Positions 38,318-46,556 of a stretch of DNA of 64,000 nt are shown piece by piece. Every line of letters begins with the position of its first letter. Position 1 is the stretch's first letter. Made by a program: the position numbers and the translations under genes. The stretch is taken from contig NZ_CP117866.1 of the NCBI RefSeq assembly GCF_028736035.1, forward strand, positions 2,294,001-2,358,000, written 5' to 3'. This stretch comes from Streptomyces sp. T12 (GTDB lineage Bacteria; Actinomycetota; Actinomycetes; Streptomycetales; Streptomycetaceae). The notes beneath the pieces are model-generated. The model saw only the letters and a program-made list of their open reading frames with translations, had not been told where the DNA came from and did no database searches.

Positions 38318-38379
38318 GGCCAGAACCTCCGGGTGCATGGCATTGCGGCCACTACTCTACGACGGCGGAGATCCGCAGC

Positions 38380-39777
38380 ATGGAGGGCATGTCAACGAAG
38401 CAGACCCTCAAGGGCGACGAACTCGCCTCCTCGAAGGGCGGGTTGGAGCCCAGGAGGTCGTCCTCCGCCCTCACCCTCACCGCCGGACTCCTCGGCTTCG
38501 CGCTGGTCTGCCTCGACGCGTCCATCGTGAACGTGGCCCTGCCCGCGATCGGTTCCTCCCTCGGGGGCGGGTTGTCCGGTCTGCAGTGGGTGGTGGACGC
38601 CTACACCCTGGCCTTCGCCGCGCTCATGCTGTCCACGGGGGCGTTCTCGGACCGGGTGGGGGCGAGCCGGGCGTACGTGCTCGGCACCGCCGTGTTCACG
38701 CTCGCCTCGGCGGCCTGCGGCCTGGCGCCGAACCTGCCCGCCCTGATCGGGGCGCGGGTGGTGCAGGGCATGGCGGCGGCCGTGGTGCTGCCGGCCTCGC
38801 TGGCGCTGGTGCGGCAGGCGTACGCCGATCCGGCGCGGCGGGCCCGTGCGGTGGCCGCGTGGGCGGCGGGCGGTTCGGTGGCGGTGGCGCTGGGTCCGGT
38901 GGCGGGCGGTGTGCTGACGACGGCCTGGGACTGGCGCGGGATCTTCTTCGTCAACCTTCCCGTCGGGGCGCTGATCCTCGTGCTGCTGGTCCGCGCCCCG
39001 CGCTCGGAGCGCCGCCCGGCACCGCTGGACCTGCCGGGGCAGGTGACGGCGGTGGTGGCCCTGACGGCGCTGACGTTCGCGGTGATCGAGGGCGGCACGG
39101 CGGGGTGGGCTGCGCTGGCGGTGGCCGTGGTGGCCGCGGCCGCGTTCCTCGGGATCGAGGCGCGCCAACCGCACCCGGTCGTCCCCCTCGCCCTCTTCCG
39201 CAACCGGACCGTGGCGGTGACGGTCGCCGCGGGAGCGGCGGTCAGCGTGGCCTTCTACAGCATGGTGTTCGTCTTCTCGCTCTTCTTCCAGCAGGTGCAG
39301 GGCCGTTCCGCACTCCAGGCCGGGCTGATGTTCCTGCCGATGACGGGCCTGATCGCGGTGACGAACGTGGCGGCGGGCAAGCTCGCGGGCCGCTACGGCG
39401 CCCGGCTGCCCATGGTGGTGGGACAGGGCCTGGCCGTCGCAGGACTGCTCGTGATGCTGTACGTCGACTCCGGGACGTCTCCGGTCCTGGTGGCCCTGCT
39501 CCTCGTCCCCATGGCGTTGGGCTGCGCGCTGACGGTGCCGCCGCTGACGGCGGCGATGCTGGACGCCGTACCCGCCGAACGGGCGGGTCTGGCGGCCGGC
39601 GTCCTCAACTCGGCGCGGCAGATGGCCGGGGCGCTGGGCATCGCCGCCTTCGGGGCGTTGATCTCCGACGGCTTCGTGGCGGGGATGCGGCTGAGCCTGG
39701 TGATCAGCGCGGCCCTGCTGGCGGTGACGGGCCTGCTCAGCTTCCGTCTCGCAGGTCCTTCGGCCAGTTCGGCCTGA
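38380..39777 (+). CDS. MFS drug exporter, DHA2 (EmrB/QacA) family
   Basis: A 465 aa, 14-helix proton antiporter. The antiporter motif region reads GPVAGGVLTTAWDWRGIFFVNLPVGA (motif C and following). The N-terminus includes LDASIVNVALPAIGSSLGG and LQWVVDAYTLAFAALML, hallmarks of DHA2 exporters of cationic drugs or antibiotics. ATG 38380 has GGAG nine bases upstream; ATG 38389 is an alternative. It is divergent from the GlxA-type regulator, which may control it. The 3' end overlaps the convergent DUF1349 gene by 41 bases. Confidence 0.93.
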   Translation: MEGMSTKQTLKGDELASSKGGLEPRRSSSALTLTAGLLGFALVCLDASIVNVALPAIGSSLGGGLSGLQWVVDAYTLAFAALMLSTGAFSDRVGASRAYVLGTAVFTLASAACGLAPNLPALIGARVVQGMAAAVVLPASLALVRQAYADPARRARAVAAWAAGGSVAVALGPVAGGVLTTAWDWRGIFFVNLPVGALILVLLVRAPRSERRPAPLDLPGQVTAVVALTALTFAVIEGGTAGWAALAVAVVAAAAFLGIEARQPHPVVPLALFRNRTVAVTVAAGAAVSVAFYSMVFVFSLFFQQVQGRSALQAGLMFLPMTGLIAVTNVAAGKLAGRYGARLPMVVGQGLAVAGLLVMLYVDSGTSPVLVALLLVPMALGCALTVPPLTAAMLDAVPAERAGLAAGVLNSARQMAGALGIAAFGALISDGFVAGMRLSLVISAALLAVTGLLSFRLAGPSASSA

Positions 39778-40345
39778 ATTCGAGGTGGTCGTACGTCACG
39801 ACACACCCCTCCCCCATCGGCGACTGCGTCATGAAGCCGACCAGGGCGGCGTCCGTCTCCTTCTCGTCCCCCAGGGTGAAGAGCCGGATGAAGGTCCAGC
39901 GCTCACCGTCGCGGGAGGCGTGGAAGGCGAAGGCCCGCTCGGTCCTGCTCACTCGCAGCCAGACCGAACTCCCCTCCACGGTGAAGGAGTTGGCGTCGTC
40001 GGAGTGACCCCGGGTGACCACCGTGCAGACGGTGGGCACGTCCGGGGAGTATTCCAGGCAGAGCTTGGCCCAGGCCCGCTCCCCGACGTGGACGTAGAGC
40101 ACCCCGGCGTCGAAGGCGGCGGCGAACCCGACGGTGACGCGGGCGATCAGCTGGAAGTCGCCCTCGGGTGCGCCGAGGAGCCGCGGCGCGTCGGAGGCGG
40201 GGTCGAGGGCCTCCCCGGTGGGCGGCACGAACCGGTCCTGGCGGGGTCCGGCCCATCCGGAGAGCATGCCGTCCTCGTAGGACCAGTGGCCGTCGGGGCC
40301 ATAGGTGCGGAGGGGAAAAGGCAGTTCAGGAAGTTCCACGTCCAT
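39737..40345 (-). CDS. DUF1349 (regulation of enolase-like) protein
   Basis: A 202 aa soluble protein of the DUF1349 beta-sandwich group: DFQLIARVTVGFAAAFDAGVLYVHVGERAWAKL-type core (about residues 63-95) and RTERAFAFHASRDGERWTFIRLF near 132-155. The fold is concanavalin-like and may bind carbohydrate; some members were annotated as enolase regulators, but the function is not settled. It converges on, and overlaps, the MFS gene. Confidence 0.85.
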   Translation of the reverse strand: MDVELPELPFPLRTYGPDGHWSYEDGMLSGWAGPRQDRFVPPTGEALDPASDAPRLLGAPEGDFQLIARVTVGFAAAFDAGVLYVHVGERAWAKLCLEYSPDVPTVCTVVTRGHSDDANSFTVEGSSVWLRVSRTERAFAFHASRDGERWTFIRLFTLGDEKETDAALVGFMTQSPMGEGCVVTYDHLEFRPNWPKDLRDGS

Positions 40346-40391
40346 CCCCAGAGTCTTTCAGTTTCCCCTCCGCCATGTGGCCGTTAATCGT

Positions 40392-41921
40392 TCAGCGTTC
40401 GAGGCGACCGTTGAAGCGGCGCGGCAGGCCGAGCGGGTTGTCGTCCCGCAGCTCCGGCGGCAGCAGCGCCTCGGGGGCGCTCTGGTAGGCGACCGGCCTC
40501 ATCCAGCGCTCGATCGCCGTACCGCCGACGGAGGTCGACGTCGAGGTCGTCGCCGGGTACGGACCGCCGTGGTGCTGAGCCGCCGCGACGGCGACACCGG
40601 TCGGCCACCCGTTCACCAGCACACGGCCGGCCAGCGGCGTCAGCTCCGCGAGGATCTTCGCGCCCCGGCCCTCGCCCGCCGCTTCCTCGGCGGAGAGGTG
40701 GACCGTCGCGGTGAGGTTGCCGGGCAGCCGGGAGAGCACGGCCTGGGCCTGCGTGTCGTCGTCGTAGCGGGCCACGACGGTCACCGGGCCGAAGCACTCC
40801 TCCAGGAGCAGGTCGTAGGCCCCCTCGCTGGTCAGCTTCTCGGCCGCGACCGTCAGGAAGCCGGCGCTCACGGTGTGCTCGCCCCCGGCGCCCGGCGTCA
40901 CCGGGGTCTCCACGTCGGGGAGTTCGGCGCGCTCGGCGACCCCGGCGAGGAAGTTGTCCCGCATGCGGTGGTCGAGCAGGACACCGGCGTCGGTGTCGCT
41001 GACGGCGTCCGTGAGCGACTTGACCAGGCCGTCACCCGCGGCGCCGGACGGCACCAGCACCAGGCCCGGCTTCACACAGAACTGCCCGACGCCCAGCGTC
41101 ATGGACCCGGCAAGACCCGTACCGATGGCCTCCGCGCGCTCGGCGGCCGCGGCCTCCGTGATCACGACCGGGTTCAGGGAGCCCAGCTCACCGTGGAACG
41201 GAATCGGCACCGGCCGCGCGGCCGCCGCGTCGAAGAGGGCTCGGCCGCCCCGGATCGAACCGGTGAAGCCGGCCGCGGTGACCAGCGGGTGCTTGATCAG
41301 CTCGATGCCGGCCTCGAAGCCGTGCACGAGGCCGATGACGCCCTCGGGGATGCCGTGCTCGGCGGCGGCCCGCCGCAGGACGGCCGCGACCAGCTCGGAC
41401 AGGGCCGGGTGGTCGGGGTGGGCCTTGACGACGACCGGGCAGCCCGCGCCGAGCGCGCTCGCGGTGTCGCCGCCGGCGACGGAGAAGGCGAAGGGGAAGT
41501 TGGACGCCGAGTAGACGGCGACGACGCCGAGGGACACCTTGTAGCGGCGCAGGTCCGGGATCGGCGGCGTCGCGGTGTCGTCGGGGTGGTTGATCACGAC
41601 GTCGAGGAACGCGCCCTCGTCGACGATGTCCGCGAAGGCCCGCAGCTGGTAGCAGGTGCGGGCGAGTTCGCCGGTGAGGCGGACCGGGCCGAGCGCGGTC
41701 TCGGCGTCGGCGGCCTCGACGAGCTGGTCCTTGGCTGCCTGGAGCTTGTCGGCGGCGGTACGCAGGAAGGCCGCGCGGACCGTGCGGTCCGCCAGGGCGC
41801 CGCGCGCGTCGTGCGCGGCGCGGACGGCGGCGTCCACCTCCTGGGCTGTGGCCTCCACCGCAACCTGTTCACGCTGCTTCCCGGTTCGGGGGTCGACACT
41901 CCAGACTGGTGCTGCTGCCAC
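40392..41921 (-). CDS. NADP+-dependent aldehyde dehydrogenase (2,5-dioxovalerate type)
   Basis: A 509 aa aldehyde dehydrogenase close to the alpha-ketoglutaric semialdehyde (2,5-dioxovalerate) dehydrogenase group. It shows VYSASNFPFAFSVAGGDTASALGAGCPVVVKAH, where the cofactor site lies, GFTGSIRGGRALFDAAA, the catalytic Glu in PFHGELGSLNPVV, and the catalytic Cys in VGQFCVKPG. That last step feeds pentoses and uronic acids into the TCA cycle. GTG 41921 is chosen because GGAGGG lies seven bases upstream. It is divergent from an IclR regulator, which likely controls it. Confidence 0.9.
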   Translation of the reverse strand: MAAAPVWSVDPRTGKQREQVAVEATAQEVDAAVRAAHDARGALADRTVRAAFLRTAADKLQAAKDQLVEAADAETALGPVRLTGELARTCYQLRAFADIVDEGAFLDVVINHPDDTATPPIPDLRRYKVSLGVVAVYSASNFPFAFSVAGGDTASALGAGCPVVVKAHPDHPALSELVAAVLRRAAAEHGIPEGVIGLVHGFEAGIELIKHPLVTAAGFTGSIRGGRALFDAAAARPVPIPFHGELGSLNPVVITEAAAAERAEAIGTGLAGSMTLGVGQFCVKPGLVLVPSGAAGDGLVKSLTDAVSDTDAGVLLDHRMRDNFLAGVAERAELPDVETPVTPGAGGEHTVSAGFLTVAAEKLTSEGAYDLLLEECFGPVTVVARYDDDTQAQAVLSRLPGNLTATVHLSAEEAAGEGRGAKILAELTPLAGRVLVNGWPTGVAVAAAQHHGGPYPATTSTSTSVGGTAIERWMRPVAYQSAPEALLPPELRDDNPLGLPRRFNGRLER

Positions 41922-41974
41922 CGCGGGTCCCTCCACACATGTAATGCCGCAGTACGGGGTCATCCACCAGGCTC

Positions 41975-41990
41975 GTTCGATATACTGAAC
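41975..41990. promoter_or_regulatory. IclR-type operator candidate between aldehyde dehydrogenase and regulator
   Basis: GTTCGATATACTGAAC is an imperfect palindrome with matching GTTC/GAAC ends and TATA centre (12 of 16 positions symmetrical). It lies between the divergent starts and includes TATACT, a possible -10 for the regulator gene. Confidence 0.5.
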
Positions 41991-42054
41991 GCTGTCTCTG
42001 ATGATGAATATGCTGTCGGAGACTATTTCCCGTCCAACGAAGGGGTCAAGGGCG

Positions 42055-42828
42055 ATGTCGGCTGGCGAGACGGGCGGCGGGGCGCAGGTCAAGTCCGCGG
42101 TACGGACGGTTGAACTGCTGGAATACTTCGCCGGACGCCCCGGCATGCACTCCCTCGCGTCGGTCCAGGAGGCCGTCGGATACCCCAAGTCCAGTCTCTA
42201 CATGTTGCTGCGCACGCTCGTCGAGCTGGGCTGGGTGGAGACGGACGCGACGGGCACGCGGTACGGCATCGGCGTACGGGCGCTGCTGGTCGGCACCTCC
42301 TACATCGACGGCGACGAGGTGGTCGCGGCGGCCCGCCCGACGCTGGACCGCCTGTCGGACGACACGACCGAGACGATCCACCTGGCCCGTCTGGACGGCA
42401 CGAACGTCGTCTATCTGGCCACCCGCCAGTCCCAGCACTATCTGCGCCCCTTCACCCGGGTCGGCCGCCGCCTCCCGGCCCACTCCACCTCCCTCGGCAA
42501 GGCGCTGCTGAGCACCTACACGGACGAACAGGTCCGCAAGATGCTCCCGGAGACGCTCCCCGCGCTGACCGAGAACACGATCACCGACCGCGAGAAGCTC
42601 ATCGAGGAGCTCCAGCAGGTCCGCGAGCAGGGCTTCGCCGTGGACCGCGAGGAGAACACCCTCGGCCTGCGCTGCTTCGGCGTGGCGATCCCGTACCGCA
42701 CCCCGGCCCGCGACGCGATCAGCTGCTCGGTGCCGGTGGCCCGGCTGACGCCCGCGCACGAGCAGATGGTGAAGGACGCGCTGTTCGACGCGCGGGACAG
42801 GCTGACGCTGGCCACTCGTAGGCTCTGA
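42055..42828 (+). CDS. IclR-family transcriptional regulator
   Basis: A 257 aa regulator. The winged helix-turn-helix at the N-terminus is seen in LLEYFAGRPGMHSLASVQEA and PKSSLYMLLRTLVELGWVE; the C-terminal IclR effector domain contains RRLPAHSTSLGKALLSTYTD and GFAVDREENTLGLRCFGVAIP. The frame opens at 42001, but ATG 42055 with AAGGGGTCAAGGG upstream is the better start. It is divergent from the aldehyde dehydrogenase, with a candidate operator between. The likely ligand is a sugar-acid or dicarboxylic intermediate; this is inferred. Confidence 0.92.
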   Translation: MSAGETGGGAQVKSAVRTVELLEYFAGRPGMHSLASVQEAVGYPKSSLYMLLRTLVELGWVETDATGTRYGIGVRALLVGTSYIDGDEVVAAARPTLDRLSDDTTETIHLARLDGTNVVYLATRQSQHYLRPFTRVGRRLPAHSTSLGKALLSTYTDEQVRKMLPETLPALTENTITDREKLIEELQQVREQGFAVDREENTLGLRCFGVAIPYRTPARDAISCSVPVARLTPAHEQMVKDALFDARDRLTLATRRL

Positions 42829-42859
42829 CTCCATGGGTTCGTAGGCTGTGACTCCATGG
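42816..42859. repeat. Tandem 23-bp duplication at the iclR end / GNAT start
   Basis: TCGTAGGCTCTGACTCCATGG (42816-42836 area) recurs 23 bases later as TCGTAGGCTGTGACTCCATGG (42839-42859) with one difference. The first copy holds the iclR stop and a dead ATG that runs into a stop after three codons; the second holds the real GNAT ATG at 42856. Confidence 0.8.
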
Positions 42860-43326
42860 ATGTGGAACTCCGCGAGGTACACGACAGCGATCTGCCCGTC
42901 TTCTACCGGCAGATGAACGACCCGGAGGCCCTGCGCATGGCGGCCTTCACCCCCAAGGACCCGGCCGACCGGGACGCCTTCGACGAGCACTGGAAGCGGA
43001 TCCGGTCCTCGGGCGACGTCCTGCGCACGATCCTGGCCGACGGTGACGTGGTGGGCAGCACGGCGGTGTACGGGGAGCCGGGCGAGCGCGAGGTGACGTA
43101 CTGGGTGGACCGGGCGTACTGGGGACGGGGCATCGCCACCGCCGCGCTGCGCGGGCTGCTCACCGAGGTCCCCGAACGCCCGCTGTACGCGCGTGCGGCG
43201 GCGGACAACGAGGGCTCGCTGCGGGTGCTGCGCAAGTGCGGGTTCCGGGTGACCGCGCAGGCGAGGGGGTTCGCGAACGCGCGGGGCGAGGAGATCGACG
43301 AGTTCGTGCTGCATCTGGAGGGGTGA
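42856..43326 (+). CDS. GNAT-family N-acetyltransferase (RimJ/RimL-like)
   Basis: A 156 aa GNAT protein with the RimJ-type N-terminus (LREVHDSDLPVFYRQMNDPEALRMAAF), the acetyl-CoA loop VDRAYWGRGIATAALRGLL and DNEGSLRVLRKCGF. Substrates of this group include protein N-termini and small amines; none can be assigned. It lies 27 bases after the IclR gene, with its start in the second copy of a tandem duplication and no evident Shine-Dalgarno. Confidence 0.9.
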   Translation: MDVELREVHDSDLPVFYRQMNDPEALRMAAFTPKDPADRDAFDEHWKRIRSSGDVLRTILADGDVVGSTAVYGEPGEREVTYWVDRAYWGRGIATAALRGLLTEVPERPLYARAAADNEGSLRVLRKCGFRVTAQARGFANARGEEIDEFVLHLEG

Positions 43327-43418
43327 CGTGAGGGGTGAGGGCCCCTCCCCCGTCCGGCGGAGTCGGATCGTCGGCGCGCAGGACGTGCCCGGCACCCGGC
43401 GCACGGGAGCGTGGACGC

Positions 43419-44417
43419 ATGACGCAGACACTCGCTCCCACTCCGGTGCAGCCCTCCACGGGTCTCGGCCGGTCCCGTCGGCTCCTGCGCGCCGTCGCCA
43501 TCGTCTCCTGCGGGCCGTATCTCGCCCTCAAGGTGGCCTGGCTCGCCGGCAGTCGCATCGGGATCCCGGACGGCAGCCCGCTGCTGGAGCACCGGGCGAG
43601 TATCGCCGTCGCCAACGGCATCACCGTCCTCATGGACGCGGCCGTGATCGTGCTCGCGCTGGTGCTGACCCGGCCGTGGGGGCTGCGCGTGCCCGCCTGG
43701 CTGCTGGCCCTCCCCGCGTGGGTGGCCACCGGGCTGCTCGCGCCGCTCATGGCCGGGTTCCCGATCCAGCTCCTCGTCAGCGCGCTCGGCGGAACGGTGG
43801 ACACCACGGACGGCGCCGGGAAGCCGTTCCTCGACACCTGGGTCTTCGGGGTCGTCTACACCGGGTTCATCGTGCAGGGACTCACCCTCGGCGCGCTGTT
43901 CGTGCTCTACGCCCGGGACCGCTGGGGCCACCTGTGGCAGGGGCGGATCTGGGAACTCCCCGTGGGTGTCATCGGAGCGGCCCAGCGGATGGTCGCCGTC
44001 GCGGCCGCCGTACTCGCCCTGCTGCCCCTGACCGCCCACGTCCTGTGGGCGTGCGGCAGCACCGCCGGACTGGGCGGGACCCGCATCGCCGACCGGACCA
44101 GTGACTTCTACGTCATGGAGGTCCTGTACACCGTCTTCCTCGCCATGGCCGTCACCGGCGCTTCCCTCCTCGCTTTCCGGCGCGGCCGAGCCCTGTCCGT
44201 CAAGGTTCCGCTCGCCCTCGTCTGGGTCGGTTCCGCCGCCCTTGTCTGCTGGGCGGGCTGGTTGTCGCTGGCCCCTCTCACCGACATCACCGACGGTCCG
44301 ACAGCGCTGATGAACCTCGCCTACGCTGGCGAGATGATCGTCGGCATCCTCGTCGCCTGCCTCGGCGTCCACTTCCTCGCGGAGCGCTCCGCGAGCCGGA
44401 AACGTCGTACGGCGTGA
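43419..44417 (+). CDS. Conserved multi-pass membrane protein, first gene of a two-component operon
   Basis: A 332 aa protein with about eight predicted helices (for example AIVSCGPYLALKVAWLAGS, GITVLMDAAVIVLALVL, RMVAVAAAVLALLPLTAHVLW, EMIVGILVACLGVHFLAE) and no enzyme motif I recognise. Its stop overlaps the histidine kinase GTG as GTGA, so it is probably made with the kinase. It may be a sensor partner or the target of the system. ATG 43419 is chosen because the upstream part of the frame is unlike coding sequence. Confidence 0.78.
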   Translation: MTQTLAPTPVQPSTGLGRSRRLLRAVAIVSCGPYLALKVAWLAGSRIGIPDGSPLLEHRASIAVANGITVLMDAAVIVLALVLTRPWGLRVPAWLLALPAWVATGLLAPLMAGFPIQLLVSALGGTVDTTDGAGKPFLDTWVFGVVYTGFIVQGLTLGALFVLYARDRWGHLWQGRIWELPVGVIGAAQRMVAVAAAVLALLPLTAHVLWACGSTAGLGGTRIADRTSDFYVMEVLYTVFLAMAVTGASLLAFRRGRALSVKVPLALVWVGSAALVCWAGWLSLAPLTDITDGPTALMNLAYAGEMIVGILVACLGVHFLAERSASRKRRTA

Positions 44418-45706
44418 GCCAGTTCACCCGGTTCCTGTTCGGGCGGCGGGCGCGCCGGCGCTGGATCCATCTGATCCTCGGCGGCGCGCTCGCCATGCCG
44501 TACGTCTTCGTGGGCCAGCTCGTCGTCGGTCCCGCCACCGACTCCAGGTACGTCTTCAACGACCTGCTCCTGCAACTGCTCTCCTTCGCCGTCGGGCTGC
44601 CTCTCGCCGCCCTCACCGCCGCGCTGTTCCCGCTGACCCGGTCCCTGGAGGCGGGTGCCGTGCGGTCGCTGTGCGGTGTCGACGCGGGTCTGCTCGCCTA
44701 CGGGCCCGCCCGGACGCGGGCCGCGAAGGGGCGTGCGGCGGCCTGGTTCACGCTGCATCTCGGGTTCGGGGGGATCATCTCGGGGATGTCGCTGGCGGTG
44801 CCGCCGTTCGCCGGCTTCCTCGCCGCACTGCCGCTGATCGTCTGGCTGGGCGGCGCCGAGGCCGTCGCGCTGCCCGAATCCCTCGGCCGGCCCTGGGTGT
44901 TGGCGCTCGCCCCGGTCGCGGGCATGGCGACACTGCTCGCGCTCGCCGGCTGCGCGGCCGGCTGCGGCGCGCTCCTCGCGCGCTGGGCGCCCGCGCTGCT
45001 CGGGCCCACGCCCGAGGACCGGCTCGCGGCGGCCGAGGCACGCGCGGCCGACCTCGCCGTGCGCAACCGGCTCGCGCGCGAGCTGCACGACTCCGTGGGC
45101 CACGCCCTCAGCGCCGTCACCCTCCAGGCGAGCGCGGCCCGCCGGCTCCTCGGCACCGACCCGGAGTTCGTCCGCGAGGCCCTCGCCGCGATCGAGGACA
45201 CGACCCGGCGTACGGTCGGCGAACTCGACGCCGTGCTCGGCGTGTTGAGGGACGGCGACACACCCGGCACGGCCCCTGCACCCACCCTCGCCGCCGACCT
45301 CGACGGCCTGGTGCGCCGCACCCGCGCGGGCGGGCTGCGGGTGACCGCCACGCTCGCCGCCGACCCCGAGGCCCTGCCGCCCGTCCTGTCCCGCGAGGCC
45401 TACCGCATCGTGCAGGAGGGGTTGAGCAACGCCCTCAAGCACGCCGGTGACCGGGTGAGCGTGCGGCTGCGGATCGAAGTGGCCGACGGGCACCTGGAGA
45501 TCACCGTCGAGAATCCCGTCGCCTGCGCCCCCGAGTGCCGACCCGGCGGCGGCCACGGCCTGCGCGGCATAGCCGACCGGGCACGACTGCTGGGCGGAAC
45601 CATGGAGGCGGGGACGGCGGAAGCAGGGGCGGGGCCGGTAAAGACCGGCGCGGTGGCGGGCATCTGGCGCCTGCGCGTGCGGCTGCCGATGAAGGGCCCG
45701 GCATGA
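44414..45706 (+). CDS. Sensor histidine kinase, NarL/LiaS type
   Basis: A 430 aa kinase. The N-terminal half has several membrane helices (residues about 20-190) and no large extracellular domain. The HisKA_3 dimerisation domain contains the phospho-acceptor His in ARELHDSVGHALSAVTLQAS, and the ATP-binding domain shows EGLSNALKHAG (N box) and GGGHGLRGIADR (G box). It resembles intramembrane-sensing kinases. GTG 44414 overlaps the membrane-protein stop. The response regulator starts 132 bases downstream. Confidence 0.92.
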   Translation: MSQFTRFLFGRRARRRWIHLILGGALAMPYVFVGQLVVGPATDSRYVFNDLLLQLLSFAVGLPLAALTAALFPLTRSLEAGAVRSLCGVDAGLLAYGPARTRAAKGRAAAWFTLHLGFGGIISGMSLAVPPFAGFLAALPLIVWLGGAEAVALPESLGRPWVLALAPVAGMATLLALAGCAAGCGALLARWAPALLGPTPEDRLAAAEARAADLAVRNRLARELHDSVGHALSAVTLQASAARRLLGTDPEFVREALAAIEDTTRRTVGELDAVLGVLRDGDTPGTAPAPTLAADLDGLVRRTRAGGLRVTATLAADPEALPPVLSREAYRIVQEGLSNALKHAGDRVSVRLRIEVADGHLEITVENPVACAPECRPGGGHGLRGIADRARLLGGTMEAGTAEAGAGPVKTGAVAGIWRLRVRLPMKGPA

Positions 45707-45838
45707 CATCACGGCCGCCGACCGGGAGACGCCGCCCATAGGACCCCGCCACCGCACCCGCGACGGCCCGCACAACACCACGACCACCGACCCCGAGACG
45801 ATCCGCATGACCCGCCCGCCGACCCTGAGGGAACACGC

Positions 45839-46501
45839 ATGACGCCCCGCGCAGCGATCCGCATCGTCCTCGCCGACGACGAGCGCATGGTCCGCACCGC
45901 CCTGCGCGCCATCCTCTCCGCCGAGCCGGACCTGGAGGTGGTCGGTGAGGCGGCGACCGGGGCCGAGGCCGTGTCCGTCGTGCGGGAGCGGCGGCCCGAC
46001 GTGGTCCTCATGGACGTCCGTATGCCGGAGATCGACGGCATCCGGGCCACCGAGCAGATCCTGGCCACGCTCGACGAACCGCCCCGCATTGTCGTCGTCA
46101 CCACCTTCGAGAACGACTCCTACGTGTACGACGCCCTGCGCGCCGGAGCCGCCGGGTTCCTGCTGAAGCGGGCGGAGGCGGACGCGCTGATCCAGGCCGT
46201 ACGGCTGGTCGCGCACACCGACACCCTGCTGTTCCCGTCGGCCGTACGCAGCCTCGCCGCCGAGCACGCGCGCGCGTACCCGGCCCCGCCGCCGTGGGTG
46301 GCGAAGCTCACGGGCCGGGAGAGCGAGGTGCTGCGGCTGATGGCACAGGGCCTGACCAACGCGGAGATCGCGCGGCGCATGGAGGTCGGTCCGGCCACCG
46401 TGAAGTCGCACGTCGCGGCGGTGCTGGCGAAGACCGGCACCCGGGACCGCACGCAGGCCGTGATCGCCGCGTACGAGGCGGGCTTCATGAACGCTCGATG
46501 A
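45839..46501 (+). CDS. LuxR/NarL-family response regulator
   Basis: A 220 aa regulator. The receiver domain has the acidic pocket VLADDER and the phospho-Asp in VVLMDVRMPEIDGI; the C-terminal LuxR helix-turn-helix (about residues 155-215) reads LTGRESEVLRLMAQGLTNAEIARRM and VKSHVAAVLAKTGTRDR. GAGGG precedes the ATG. It is the cognate partner of the kinase. Targets are unknown; the upstream membrane-protein gene is a plausible one. Confidence 0.94.
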   Translation: MTPRAAIRIVLADDERMVRTALRAILSAEPDLEVVGEAATGAEAVSVVRERRPDVVLMDVRMPEIDGIRATEQILATLDEPPRIVVVTTFENDSYVYDALRAGAAGFLLKRAEADALIQAVRLVAHTDTLLFPSAVRSLAAEHARAYPAPPPWVAKLTGRESEVLRLMAQGLTNAEIARRMEVGPATVKSHVAAVLAKTGTRDRTQAVIAAYEAGFMNAR

Positions 46502-46508
46502 GAAAACA

Positions 46509-46531
46509 GGGCGGAAGGGAACGTTCCGCCC
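46509..46531. terminator. Hairpin terminator after the response regulator
   Basis: GGGCGGAA (46509-46516) and TTCCGCCC (46524-46531) are perfect 8-base arms around 7 bases, eight bases after the stop. It also contains the 10-bp palindrome GGAACGTTCC. Confidence 0.55.
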
Positions 46532-46556
46532 CATCCTGATCGTCTTCTTGAGCGGG

